A stretch of DNA of 64,000 bases from Streptomyces sp. NBC_00464 (lineage in GTDB: Bacteria > Actinomycetota > Actinomycetes > Streptomycetales > Streptomycetaceae). The notes beneath the pieces are model-generated. The model did no database searches, was not told the origin of the DNA, and was given only the letters and a program-made list of their open reading frames with translations. The DNA lies in NCBI RefSeq assembly GCF_036013915.1, contig NZ_CP107899.1, positions 3,720,001-3,784,000 on the forward strand, read 5' to 3'. A program made the translations under genes and the position numbers. Every line of letters begins with the position of its first letter. Within the stretch, counting starts at the first letter, position 1. Shown piece after piece: positions 31,702 through 39,832 of the stretch.

Positions 31702-32235
31702 CTACTCAAGTTGGCGGCGAACGTCATCGAGGATGCGGTTGACCTCGGCGGTCATACGGGGGGTATGGGTGCGGACGGTCTTGTCCCACCACAGGGGGGT
31801 CGTGGTCTGGGTCGCCCACCGACGGCGGTTGGCGAACACTGGATGGCGGATGCGGCCGGGCGTGCCCCCGCGGCCTCCGTCGTTCAGCACGCCGGGCATG
31901 GTCCGCAGGTCGCGCGGCAGCCGAGCGAGATCCACCCAGACTCGCGCGCCAGGGTTGCCGGCAGTTCGGACACTGATCCGGATCGCGGCCGCGATCGTGG
32001 CGCGCATGGGCCTGGTCGTCGGGGACGGGCCCCCGCGCTTCCCGGAGGCGCGGCCTGCCGATCGAATGGGCAGGCTACTGACTGTGTTCTTCAGGTCATC
32101 GCGCAGCGGCTCGCCCGCACGCCTGATCCGCCGCTGCATGCTGCTGCGGATGTGCTCGCCACCGGCCGCCCTGAGCCTGCGTTGCAGGTCCAGGAGCTGA
32201 CCGGTACCGAGGATTCGTACGGAGGAAACAGCCAC
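31702..32235 (-). CDS. Tail terminator / HK97 gp10-like protein
   Basis: From GTG 32235 (GGGAGG upstream) the product has 177 residues, beginning AVSSVRILGTGQLLDLQRRL. It has basic amphipathic helices and a beta-rich centre (IRISVRTAGNPGARVWVDL), and ends WDKTVRTHTPRMTAEVNRILDDV, a typical ending of gp10-like head-tail/neck proteins. It lies upstream of the tail chaperone. The role is inferred from position and general character. Confidence 0.65.
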   Translation of the reverse strand: MAVSSVRILGTGQLLDLQRRLRAAGGEHIRSSMQRRIRRAGEPLRDDLKNTVSSLPIRSAGRASGKRGGPSPTTRPMRATIAAAIRISVRTAGNPGARVWVDLARLPRDLRTMPGVLNDGGRGGTPGRIRHPVFANRRRWATQTTTPLWWDKTVRTHTPRMTAEVNRILDDVRRQLE

Positions 32236-32274
32236 CTGACACCTCCCGGTAGAAGGCGCCAAGGGCGAGGCAGA

Positions 32275-32682
32275 TCAACAGACGATGTGGCCGAACGCCT
32301 CGACCTGGCGGTTGATCTGCTCCTGGGTTCGAGGGGGCCTGTTGCGGCAGATCACGGTGGTGCCGCCTTCAGCAACCCACGAACTGGCAACTCCTCCGTG
32401 GCTGCTGCAAGCCCCCTGCCTTCCAATGGACTGGGACGACCAGCCATCCGCGCAGGATGTCCCCTGGAACGTCCACGTCACTGGGGTCTCAGGCGGGGCC
32501 GGCGTTGGGGAGTTGGATACGCGGCGGGTCGAGTCATCGTCCTGGAAGAACGAGACCTTCACGAAGACCACAGCGATGATCAGGAAGAACGCGACGCCTG
32601 ATACGACGACGGTCCCCTGATACACGACCTTGATCGCCTTCTTCAGACGACCCCAAGCGCGCGATATGCCAGCAATCCCCAC
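32275..32682 (-). CDS. Membrane-anchored DUF3761 protein inserted in the tail operon
   Basis: GTG 32682 (GGGGAGG seven bases upstream) gives 135 residues. A basic cytoplasmic start (SRAWGRLKKAIKVVYQG) precedes one transmembrane segment (TVVVSGVAFFLIIAVVFVKV). The external part carries the DUF3761 pattern (SCADGWSSQSIGRQGACSSH followed by GGVASSW). It separates the tail tube gene from the neck protein, where structural genes are normally contiguous. This suggests an inserted cargo gene acting at the host envelope rather than a virion part. Function unknown. Confidence 0.75.
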   Translation of the reverse strand: MGIAGISRAWGRLKKAIKVVYQGTVVVSGVAFFLIIAVVFVKVSFFQDDDSTRRVSNSPTPAPPETPVTWTFQGTSCADGWSSQSIGRQGACSSHGGVASSWVAEGGTTVICRNRPPRTQEQINRQVEAFGHIVC

Positions 32683-32750
32683 GCCCTTGCCTCCCCCGAG
32701 CCGCGTCCCCACACGGCGTTCGAATCGTACTGCGGGAACGGGCTCAGATT

Positions 32751-33737
32751 TCAGAGGGTGATGTCCGTGGACATGTACTCGATCGACGGGACGTTCGTGC
32801 CGTTCGACAGCCCGGTGAAGTTGAACGTCGGCTTGACCAGGTCGAAGCCTTCGACGGTCGGCGGTGCGTCGTCGAGCTTGATCACGGGGAGCTTCACGGT
32901 GAACCGCTCCGGGTTGGACGCGGCGATGATCGGGCCGGTGAAGTCCCACACGAATGACATCCCGCCGTCGCTGGTGTGCAGGTCATCGAGCACGGTGTCG
33001 ACGTAATCGCCCTCCAGCGAACCGGTGATCTTCACCTGGTCGTTGGTGATCGGCTCGGCCTTCGTGCCCGACTGGCCGGCGTAGTAACGCTCGGTCGCCT
33101 GCGGCCGCTCGATCTTGACGCTGACCTTGCGAATGCCGTCACGCGCCACCTCGGACGCGTACGTACCAGTCTTCACCGACATCTGCCCGAAGTGAAACGG
33201 CGACATGCTCGGGTACGTGGCGACCGCGAGCACCGACGTCTCCTCAACGTCCTTGCAGTCGAGCTCGAACGAGACAGTCAGCATGCCGCCAACCTCGCAC
33301 GAGAACTCCGCCGAGATCACCTTGCAACCCAGGAAGTTCTTCCTCGTCACAGTGCCCGTGGTGAGCGGGAGACCTTTCTGCAGCGTGAGGCTCTTGCCCG
33401 CGACGTCGGCCAGGAGGTGAGTCTGGAGGTACGCCGCCGTGGCAGCCTGCTGCACCGGCGTCACTGTCGTACCCATCAGCGACTGGAGCAGGACTCCCAT
33501 CGCCTTGTTGGTGACCTCCATGTCCAGGCTGCCGGCGGCCGAGCGCTGGGTGACCACGCGCCGGGACGACAGCGGCATCAGGCGCCCGGCCGCGATGCCT
33601 GCGGACTGTGCCGTCACCTTCTTCAGTTGAAGGGATTCCTTCGTGAACTCCACGAACTTGGTGGGGGCCACGTAGGTGCCGTAGGTGGTCTCGGCCGCGA
33701 TGCCGACCTGCGCCCCGAGTCCGGATCCGATCGCCAT
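32751..33737 (-). CDS. Major tail tube protein
   Basis: The 328-residue protein starts MAIGSGLGAQVGIAAETTYG and is followed by FVEFTKESLQLKK, the characteristic opening of actinophage major tail proteins. It is beta-rich throughout (for example GGMLTVSFELDCKDVEETS). The C-terminal third (PERFTVKLPVIKLDDAPP) resembles an added Ig-like domain. Length and position fit the tail tube. Confidence 0.88.
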   Translation of the reverse strand: MAIGSGLGAQVGIAAETTYGTYVAPTKFVEFTKESLQLKKVTAQSAGIAAGRLMPLSSRRVVTQRSAAGSLDMEVTNKAMGVLLQSLMGTTVTPVQQAATAAYLQTHLLADVAGKSLTLQKGLPLTTGTVTRKNFLGCKVISAEFSCEVGGMLTVSFELDCKDVEETSVLAVATYPSMSPFHFGQMSVKTGTYASEVARDGIRKVSVKIERPQATERYYAGQSGTKAEPITNDQVKITGSLEGDYVDTVLDDLHTSDGGMSFVWDFTGPIIAASNPERFTVKLPVIKLDDAPPTVEGFDLVKPTFNFTGLSNGTNVPSIEYMSTDITL

Positions 33738-33738
33738 G

Positions 33739-33969
33739 TCAGGCCCCCGTCTTGGTGTCGGCGGCCTTGGCCGCGCTGGTCTTCTTCAGCCCAGGGGCTG
33801 GGGCCTCGGAGGCCTTGGGCTCCTCGACTCCCTCCCATACGTGGGGCTGGCAGGCGTAGCCCTCGTACCGGCCGTCAGGGACTTGGACGACCTCGTCCGG
33901 GTGGACAGTGCGGCTGCCGAGCTCCGGCACGGTGACCGGCTCGGCGCCGATGTAGCGCACTCGCGCCAT
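33739..33969 (-). CDS. Small virion-module hypothetical protein
   Basis: From ATG 33969 (GGAG seven bases upstream) the 76-residue product reads MARVRYIGAEPVTVPELGSR and then HPDEVVQVPDGRYEGY, a small beta-barrel pattern common beside tail tube genes. A Lys/Ala/Pro-rich tail follows. It lies one base from the tail tube start. Possibly a head-tail joining or decoration factor; no family named. Confidence 0.7.
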   Translation of the reverse strand: MARVRYIGAEPVTVPELGSRTVHPDEVVQVPDGRYEGYACQPHVWEGVEEPKASEAPAPGLKKTSAAKAADTKTGA

Positions 33970-33994
33970 GGCGTAACTCCTCATGTGGGGATGG

Positions 33995-34462
33995 TCAGAT
34001 GCGGGCGCGGCAGGTCACCGTGAAGGCGAGGCCCGCGCGAATGCCCTGGTCGGTGTTGGACTGGTGGAGCACGCCGCGGGTGAGGTGCGCCCACTGCACT
34101 GCGCCGTTGAGCGTCGGTGCCTCCGGGTTCGGGCCGGTCGCGCGGATCGCGTCCTCGACGACGGCCAGGAGCTCGAAGGCCCGCAGCCGGCAGACGCTCA
34201 CATCGGAGTCGCCGGACCAGGTATCAATCCAGCCCGCGATCGTGAAGTCCTCGTCTCGCCGCCTCGCACCCGCGTACGCGAAGTCCTGCACGGTCTCGGC
34301 CGCGGTGTCGCCGTCGGGGGACCAGCCGACCGCGAGCAGGTCCTGGTCGGACATGTCGCCGACCGGGGGCCCGTCAATGACGTTCACCTCGGCCAGGGCC
34401 GGTGCGGCCCGAAGCACGGCCAGCAGCGCAGCGATTGCGCCGGGTACTGCAGAGGTCGCCAT
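33995..34462 (-). CDS. Tail completion / head-tail joining protein
   Basis: The 155-residue protein has an alpha-beta pattern with VNVIDGPPVGDMSDQDLLAV early and LNGAVQWAHLTRGVLHQSN late, ending with strand LAFTVTCRAR. The profile matches minor capsid/tail-terminator type proteins (gpU-like). The start overlaps the upstream connector stop codon. Assigned by position and general pattern. Confidence 0.65.
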   Translation of the reverse strand: MATSAVPGAIAALLAVLRAAPALAEVNVIDGPPVGDMSDQDLLAVGWSPDGDTAAETVQDFAYAGARRRDEDFTIAGWIDTWSGDSDVSVCRLRAFELLAVVEDAIRATGPNPEAPTLNGAVQWAHLTRGVLHQSNTDQGIRAGLAFTVTCRARI

Positions 34463-35274
34463 TACGCCATCCCTGGGGGGATCTGGTCCGGGTTGAGCAG
34501 CTGCACAGCCCGGTTCGGAATCGCATATCCCAGGCCCGGGATCGGCTCGGTGACGTCGAAGTCACCGACGCCGAGCTGTGGCCGGCCCGGCCCCTGCTGA
34601 GTTCTCCACAGGTGTTGAAGGATGATGCGGGCGGCTGCGGTGATGTTCGCGTCGATGATGCGGCGCCCCGCCTCGTACGTGACCCGGAGCGGCCCGGTGA
34701 AGCAGCCGCCAGTGCGCAACCGCACGATGCCTGTCGACTCGTCGAGGTCGAGGCCAGCGACCTCGTACGACGTGCCCCCGGACAGCACCGAGGCCACCGA
34801 GGTGAGCGTCAGGGCAGGGACCTGGCGCAGGGCCAGGGCCTCGACCAGGCGCACCGGGTGAACCTCGGTGACCGTACGGACAACGACCGGACCGACGAAC
34901 CACTCCACGGCCCGGGTCGTTGCCTCGACCCAGAACCGGACCTCATCCCGATCCGCTGCACTCTTCTTGTTGAGGTGGTCCATGGCGTCGGACAGCGACA
35001 CGATCGACGGAGGAACTGCATCTCGAACGTCGAATGAGTCGGTGTACGCGGCGCCGGGGCCGGTGAAGAGCCAGCGGACGGTATGGCGGCCGGCCTGCGC
35101 CGTGGGGTAGTCGGCCTGGTACTGGCCGGTGGCTGTCTCCTCGACGGGCGGTGACGTGCTTGTGCCGTCGGGGAGTCCGATGGTGAGTACCGCCGTGGCG
35201 GCGGTGGTGAGGGTGCCGTCCGGGTCTCGGCACTCAGCAGTCAGGCGCGCTGTCGCGCCGAGGTCGTACGGCAC
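34462..35274 (-). CDS. Head-tail connector protein with N-terminal Ig-like domain
   Basis: The 270-residue protein has a beta-sandwich N-terminus (LGATARLTAECRDPDGTLTT to RHTVRWLFTGPGAAYTDSF, read as separate strands). A C-terminal gp6-like connector domain follows: VSLSDAMDHLNKKSAADRDE, then VRFWVEATTRAVEWFVGPVV and AARIILQHLWRTQQGP. The connector domain seals the portal in HK97-type virions. The next gene begins in its stop codon. Confidence 0.75.
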   Translation of the reverse strand: MPYDLGATARLTAECRDPDGTLTTAATAVLTIGLPDGTSTSPPVEETATGQYQADYPTAQAGRHTVRWLFTGPGAAYTDSFDVRDAVPPSIVSLSDAMDHLNKKSAADRDEVRFWVEATTRAVEWFVGPVVVRTVTEVHPVRLVEALALRQVPALTLTSVASVLSGGTSYEVAGLDLDESTGIVRLRTGGCFTGPLRVTYEAGRRIIDANITAAARIILQHLWRTQQGPGRPQLGVGDFDVTEPIPGLGYAIPNRAVQLLNPDQIPPGMA

Positions 35275-35286
35275 CCTCGCCTCCTT

Positions 35287-35742
35287 CTACCGGGTCTCGA
35301 TGCCGTCGCGCAGGTCGCCACCGTGCGAGGCCTCGGCAGCCAGCTCGGCGTCCGCCTGGTCGGCGGCGGCGCGCGTTTCATCGTTCGCGCGGGCCTGCGC
35401 GAGGACGGTCTCCCGCTCCTTCGCGATGCCCGCCCGGTTCTGGCCGGAGGCCTCGACGTCGAGCACCCGCACCGCCTCCTCCTCGCCGACGTCGACGAGG
35501 TACGCCAGCACCTCGCGGTTGCTGTGCTCGGCCGGGTCGAACGCCTCGGCCTGTGACAGATCGTCGGCGGGCGGCACCCGGTCGGGAGCCACCGGCGGCG
35601 GAGACGGAATTTCGTCCGCCCACACCGCGCGATATCCGTCCGCCCACTTCGCCGCCTCCTCCTCCGCCAGTTCGACCAGGTCGCCCGGCTGCCAGGAGAA
35701 GTCGAGGCCCGAGACCGCCTCCAGGATTCGGATTCGCAGCAT
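35287..35742 (-). CDS. Head-module hypothetical protein
   Basis: The 151-residue acidic protein begins LRIRILEAVSGLDFSWQPGD, then VELAEEEAAKWADGYRAVWA, an SH3-like start typical of short head proteins located after capsid genes. A long helical C-terminus rich in Ala/Glu/Asp follows. It overlaps the preceding gene by one base. Possibly a head-tail adaptor or scaffold-like protein; not identified. Confidence 0.65.
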   Translation of the reverse strand: MLRIRILEAVSGLDFSWQPGDLVELAEEEAAKWADGYRAVWADEIPSPPPVAPDRVPPADDLSQAEAFDPAEHSNREVLAYLVDVGEEEAVRVLDVEASGQNRAGIAKERETVLAQARANDETRAAADQADAELAAEASHGGDLRDGIETR

Positions 35743-36146
35743 CAGGCGTGCACCACCGGAGCGACCCGAGGGTTCGCCAGGAGGACCTGCGCACCGAGGG
35801 TGCCGCCCGACGTCGTACCGGCCGCCGTGAGCGCAGCGCGAAGGTAGCGCTTCTGGCCCTTGTAGCCGATGACGAACAGCTTGTTGTCGTCGGCCGCGAC
35901 GATGGCCGGCTCGACGCCCTGAAGCTCCGACGTGGCGACCGCGGTGAAGTTGGTGTTGTCGTCGGACTCCTGAACCTCGATCGTGTGGGTGCCATCGGTG
36001 ATGACACCGGTGTGCACCACGACCATGGCGTCCTGGAACAGACTGCCGTTCGTGGCCCGGTCCACGCCGGTGCCGTTCGATGATGCGGTGCGGGTGGCGA
36101 TCGCCAGGGTCTCCCGCAGGGTGACGTTGCTGTACGCGTCCCTCAT
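35742..36146 (-). CDS. Putative head decoration protein
   Basis: The 134-residue beta-rich protein lies directly after the major capsid gene. Segments such as DAMVVVHTGVITDGTHTIEV, NTNFTAVATSELQGVEPAIV and KRYLRAALTAAGTTSGGTLG suggest a sandwich fold as in capsid decoration or spike proteins. Location between capsid and connector genes supports this; no motif proves it. Confidence 0.6.
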   Translation of the reverse strand: MRDAYSNVTLRETLAIATRTASSNGTGVDRATNGSLFQDAMVVVHTGVITDGTHTIEVQESDDNTNFTAVATSELQGVEPAIVAADDNKLFVIGYKGQKRYLRAALTAAGTTSGGTLGAQVLLANPRVAPVVHA

Positions 36147-36212
36147 GACGCGCTCCTCTCAGGTCATGCCGGGCCGGGGATCAGAACGGCCCAGGGCTAA
36201 CAGCGGGATGGA

Positions 36213-37445
36213 TCAGGACGCAGGGTGCTGGTACAGCCGGATGGCGTTGGAGTCCTGGATGCCGCCGTCGAAGCGGGCGAACCCCAGGAAGGCGACCTGG
36301 AGGTACTCGGCGTACCGCTCGACCAGGCGCAGCGTCTGGACGTCGAGGACCTGGCGGATGACGTAGCCCGCCTTGAAGTCGCCGAACGCGATGCTCTTCG
36401 CGTTGGCGGCCGGGCCGGGCATCGAGTCGTCAACCGTGTACGCGAACCCGTTGATCGTGGCCGGGAACCCGGGCGCCGGGATCGGCTGCCACAGCGGCCG
36501 GCCGTCCAGGTCCTTGAGCTTCCGGAGAACCTTCAGGAGGCTGTCACCGAACAGGTACTTACCGTTGGCCCGGTAGGCGCTGTTCACCGAGTGCTCCAGG
36601 TCGACCAGGTCGTCGTAGACAACCGAGGTGACCTGGCCGGAGGCGCCCGTCTTACCGACGACACCGCTCGTGACCAGGCCCTCGGGCTGGTCAACGCCGG
36701 TGCCGGTGACCCAGGAGCGAGCGGCACGACGGCCAATGCGCTCGCCCAGCTTGCGCGGCACCCACTGCTCCAGCCCGAACGCCGAGTCCTGGAGCAGCTG
36801 AACCGGGAGCTTCACCTGCTTCGAGCTCGCGGTGAACGCCTTCAGCTTCCGGCCACCGAAGGAGAAGTCCTGCTCGCCGGCGGCCTGGTTCTCGCCGAGC
36901 CATTCGCCCTCGTTGGCGGTGTCGTCGTTAGTCGGCCACGGGAGGTCGGCGCCCGTCGCCGTGGTGATGACCTCCGCCAGACCGAGCAGGCCACCGAAGG
37001 CCTTCATGGCCTCGGTCATCACGTTGCGGAACTCGTCGGGAACGAGGAACCCGCCAGCGGTGTCGGGGGCCGTGCCCTGCGCGCGGGCGTCGTTCTCCAT
37101 GAGGAGGAGACGCTGCTCGGAGGAGAGGCGGTCCATGCCGCCGCGCAGGTACTGGGAGAAGGCCCCGGCGTATCGCTCGGCCGCGTTGTCCTGGTCGCGG
37201 TCCTCGGGGGTCGGGCCGGTGGCCGTGACGATCTGCGACCGGTCGACCTTGTCGAGGGTGGCCATCTTGTTGAGGCGCTCGATGTCGCCGGACACCTCGG
37301 TCAGGCGGGCCTCGGCCTGGTCCCAGTTGCCGCGCTCCTCGGCTGTGAGGTCGCGGTCCTCGGAGTCGGCGGCGGCCTGGATGTCCTGCATCCGCTGCCA
37401 CGTCGTGTTCTGCTCGGTGATGAGGCGCTTCAGTCGCTCGCTCAT
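36213..37445 (-). CDS. HK97-fold major capsid protein
   Basis: From ATG 37445 the product has 410 residues. Residues 1-100 form the coiled-coil delta/scaffold region (SERLKRLITEQNTTWQRMQD, GDIERLNKM), presumably cleaved by the adjacent protease. The rest is the HK97 capsid fold: GGFLVPDEFRNVMTEAMKAF, LPWPTNDDTANEGEWLGENQ, RSWVTGTGVDQPEGLVTSG, GRPLWQPIPAPGFPATINGF and AFGDFKAGYVIRQVLDVQTL. ATG 37469 eight codons earlier is an alternative start. Confidence 0.95.
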   Translation of the reverse strand: MSERLKRLITEQNTTWQRMQDIQAAADSEDRDLTAEERGNWDQAEARLTEVSGDIERLNKMATLDKVDRSQIVTATGPTPEDRDQDNAAERYAGAFSQYLRGGMDRLSSEQRLLLMENDARAQGTAPDTAGGFLVPDEFRNVMTEAMKAFGGLLGLAEVITTATGADLPWPTNDDTANEGEWLGENQAAGEQDFSFGGRKLKAFTASSKQVKLPVQLLQDSAFGLEQWVPRKLGERIGRRAARSWVTGTGVDQPEGLVTSGVVGKTGASGQVTSVVYDDLVDLEHSVNSAYRANGKYLFGDSLLKVLRKLKDLDGRPLWQPIPAPGFPATINGFAYTVDDSMPGPAANAKSIAFGDFKAGYVIRQVLDVQTLRLVERYAEYLQVAFLGFARFDGGIQDSNAIRLYQHPAS

Positions 37446-37518
37446 GGGGTGTGCTCTCGCTTCCGTCATGCCAAAAGGCCCGGCACGTGGCCGGGCTGGC
37501 GGGTGAGTGTGGGTGGTG

Positions 37519-38331
37519 CTACTTGCGGGGGAGGCCGAACCGTGCGGCCAGTGCCCGCATGCGGAGGTCCCGCGCGGCGTGCTCATCCCGAGTGGCATCA
37601 GCCGGCTCGGTCGCCTCGTCGGCGGTGTCCTCGGTGGTGCTCTCGCGAGTGGACTCACCCGGCTCGCGATCGTCTGTGGTCAGCATGTCGAGCAACTCGG
37701 GCCGGTACCGGGCCCGCCGCTCGATCGCGGCGAGGTCGCCGCGGTACGCCAGGGCGGTAGCCACGGCGCGGAGAGAGGCCTCGGTGTCCGTGTACGCGGG
37801 GAACGTCACCGCGCTCACCTCGAACAACTTGACCTCCTGGATCGTGCGGAGCTCGGCCTGCACGACCTGGTCGTCCTTCGTCTCGACGTCGATGACCTGC
37901 CAGTCGTCCTTGACCACCTGGAAGCCGAACGACATCCCCGTGATGTTGCCGTTCCGCAGGTTCGCGCGGAGGTCCTGGACGTACGACAGGGCGGGGTCGA
38001 GAGCCGAGTCGACCGGGAGGCCGCGGGCATCCTGCGCCAGCGACAGCGTGCCGGCCGACACCCGGGACACCACGTAGTAGGTGTCGTGGTCGATCAGCAT
38101 CCGTGCGTCGCCCTCGGAGATGGTCTTCGTGAAAGCCCCGGGGGCGATCTCCTCGTAGAAACCCCACCTCAGGGGATTGCCGATGCTGGTGCGGCTGTTG
38201 AAGACGGCGGCGTATCCGAAGAACCGCTCGGCCGTCGCGCCGTCCTCGCCCGCCCGGACCGCCACCTCGGCCGTGGACAACGGCAGATGGCGGCGCTCCT
38301 CCAGGGCCGTTGCCCGCGTCAGGGTCCTCAT
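37519..38331 (-). CDS. HK97-family prohead protease
   Basis: The 270-residue protease starts at ATG 38331, overlapping the portal stop as ATGA. The family motifs are visible: FFGYAAVFNS near residue 37, the catalytic histidine in ARMLIDHDTYY, the serine in NITGMSFGFQV and the strand VKLFEVSAVTFPAY. An acidic Thr/Glu-rich C-terminal extension (about 50 residues) follows. It should cleave the capsid scaffold region during maturation. Confidence 0.93.
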   Translation of the reverse strand: MRTLTRATALEERRHLPLSTAEVAVRAGEDGATAERFFGYAAVFNSRTSIGNPLRWGFYEEIAPGAFTKTISEGDARMLIDHDTYYVVSRVSAGTLSLAQDARGLPVDSALDPALSYVQDLRANLRNGNITGMSFGFQVVKDDWQVIDVETKDDQVVQAELRTIQEVKLFEVSAVTFPAYTDTEASLRAVATALAYRGDLAAIERRARYRPELLDMLTTDDREPGESTRESTTEDTADEATEPADATRDEHAARDLRMRALAARFGLPRK

Positions 38332-39641
38332 GTGGTCTCTCCGGTTTCGTCGGGGGTGTGCATGAGGCGCTGCGCCTCGGCCATGAGCGCGGCCGCGCGG
38401 GCCGCGTTGCTGCCGGCAGGAGGCTGCGCGTCCTGTCCGGCCAGCGGGTTGAAGCCCAGCGGCGCCATGTACATCGGCTGAAGGTGAAGGTCGCCCTCCG
38501 CGCCTTCGAGCGGGGGCAGGTCCTCCAGGTCGAGGATGTTGTTTGCCGAGTAGGCGCCGACATCGCGCATGGCCCGGTAGAAGGTGGCGCGCGCTGCGCT
38601 GTCGCCTCGCAGCAAGCCGCCCAGCTGGTACTTCGCGGACATGTCCTTGGGCAGCAGCTCCTTCGTGATCCGCTGCTCTGTTGGCGCCAGCCACGTCGGC
38701 GACAGGTCCCACGTCACGAATCCCTGCGCCTGCTGCTCCAGCCCCGTTCCCCAGCTGGTGCTCTTCGAGGTCTCCATCAGCAGGAAGAGCGGGACGCCGA
38801 ACATGCGCGCCACTTCGCTGATCTGGAACTCTCGGGACTCAAGGAACTGGGCATCCACGTTGGGCATCGCGACGGGCTTGAAGGACGCTCCGGAGTCGAG
38901 GACGGCCACCTCGTGTGCGTTCGCGACCCCACTCATCTTGGCTTTCCAGCGCTCCTTCAGCGCGTTGGCCTGGTCCGGGTTCAGCCGCTGCTCGGTCTGG
39001 AGTACGCCGCCGATCATGTTGCCCGAGCCGAACAGTCGGGCCGCGGAGATCTCGGCGGCCTGCGCCAGGCTGATGCCCTGCGCCGCCAGCCTCACCGGCG
39101 AGCAGCCGGTCAGTCCGTCGTAGCCCACGCCGGGGATGTGGAGGATCTCGTACGGCGTGAGGATGTGCTGAGCGCCCCAGTCGTCAGTGACCTGGAACAG
39201 CTTCCCCGACGGCAGGTCCTCGTCCGGTCGTACGCGCTCGACCTGGACCCGATCCGGGGTGATCGGCCACAGCTCCCGGATCTCCCCGGAGGTACTTCGG
39301 ATCTTCTGCATGTACGTGTTGCCCCACAGCACCCGGTGTACGTACCCGAGCCGCCACAGCTCCAGCGGTGTCAGGTCGGGATGCGGATCCCTCAGCAAGT
39401 CGAAGGGCACCTTCTCCTTTGTGCCGGCCACGTACGTCGGCAGGGGCAGGGCCGCGGACACGTTCGAGATGACGTTCACCGACCGCCACACCGCCGGCAT
39501 GTGCAGGCTGGTGCGCTCGTTCACCGCCACCCCGGCCGCCGTTGCCCGACCGCCGAGGAACTCTGCGAGCGACGCGGAGGTGAGCGGCGTCGCTGGGTTC
39601 TCTACGCTCCGCCGATCGAAGAGCCCGAACAGACCTGTCAC
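38328..39641 (-). CDS. HK97-family portal protein
   Basis: The 437-residue portal forms the dodecameric DNA channel at one capsid vertex. Typical segments are VNERTSLHMPAVWRSVNVIS, LLRDPHPDLTPLELWRLGYV, WGNTYMQKIRSTSGEIRELW, ILHIPGVGYDGLTGCSPVRL and EFQISEVARMFGVPLFLLME. The C-terminal 60 residues are Ala/Pro-rich. It lies between a small membrane protein and the protease, with four-base overlaps on both sides. Confidence 0.95.
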   Translation of the reverse strand: MTGLFGLFDRRSVENPATPLTSASLAEFLGGRATAAGVAVNERTSLHMPAVWRSVNVISNVSAALPLPTYVAGTKEKVPFDLLRDPHPDLTPLELWRLGYVHRVLWGNTYMQKIRSTSGEIRELWPITPDRVQVERVRPDEDLPSGKLFQVTDDWGAQHILTPYEILHIPGVGYDGLTGCSPVRLAAQGISLAQAAEISAARLFGSGNMIGGVLQTEQRLNPDQANALKERWKAKMSGVANAHEVAVLDSGASFKPVAMPNVDAQFLESREFQISEVARMFGVPLFLLMETSKSTSWGTGLEQQAQGFVTWDLSPTWLAPTEQRITKELLPKDMSAKYQLGGLLRGDSAARATFYRAMRDVGAYSANNILDLEDLPPLEGAEGDLHLQPMYMAPLGFNPLAGQDAQPPAGSNAARAAALMAEAQRLMHTPDETGETT

Positions 39642-39832
39642 TGCCGCTCACCCCCTGCCCCGCTACCACCGTGCTGCCCACCAGCAGCACGTCCCACTGA
39701 CGCGCGTTCGCACGCCAGCACTCCCAGCACCCCGCCCACCAGCAGGGCCGCCGGGACGCTCCACAGGCCGATGCCCGCTACGGCCACCAGCACAAAGACC
39801 ACCTCCGCGGCGAACAGCACACGCTCAGTCAC
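39638..39832 (-). CDS. Small two-helix membrane protein
   Basis: The 64-residue protein has two adjacent hydrophobic helices (VLFAAEVVFVLVAVAGIGLW and PAALLVGGVLGVLACE) and a Gly-rich tail. It starts with GTG overlapping the terminase stop (GTGA) and ends overlapping the portal start (ATGA), so it is translationally locked into the packaging operon. A GTG one codon earlier (39835) is possible. Function unknown; similar micro-membrane genes occur at this position in actinophages. Confidence 0.7.
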   Translation of the reverse strand: MTERVLFAAEVVFVLVAVAGIGLWSVPAALLVGGVLGVLACERASVGRAAGGQHGGSGAGGERQ

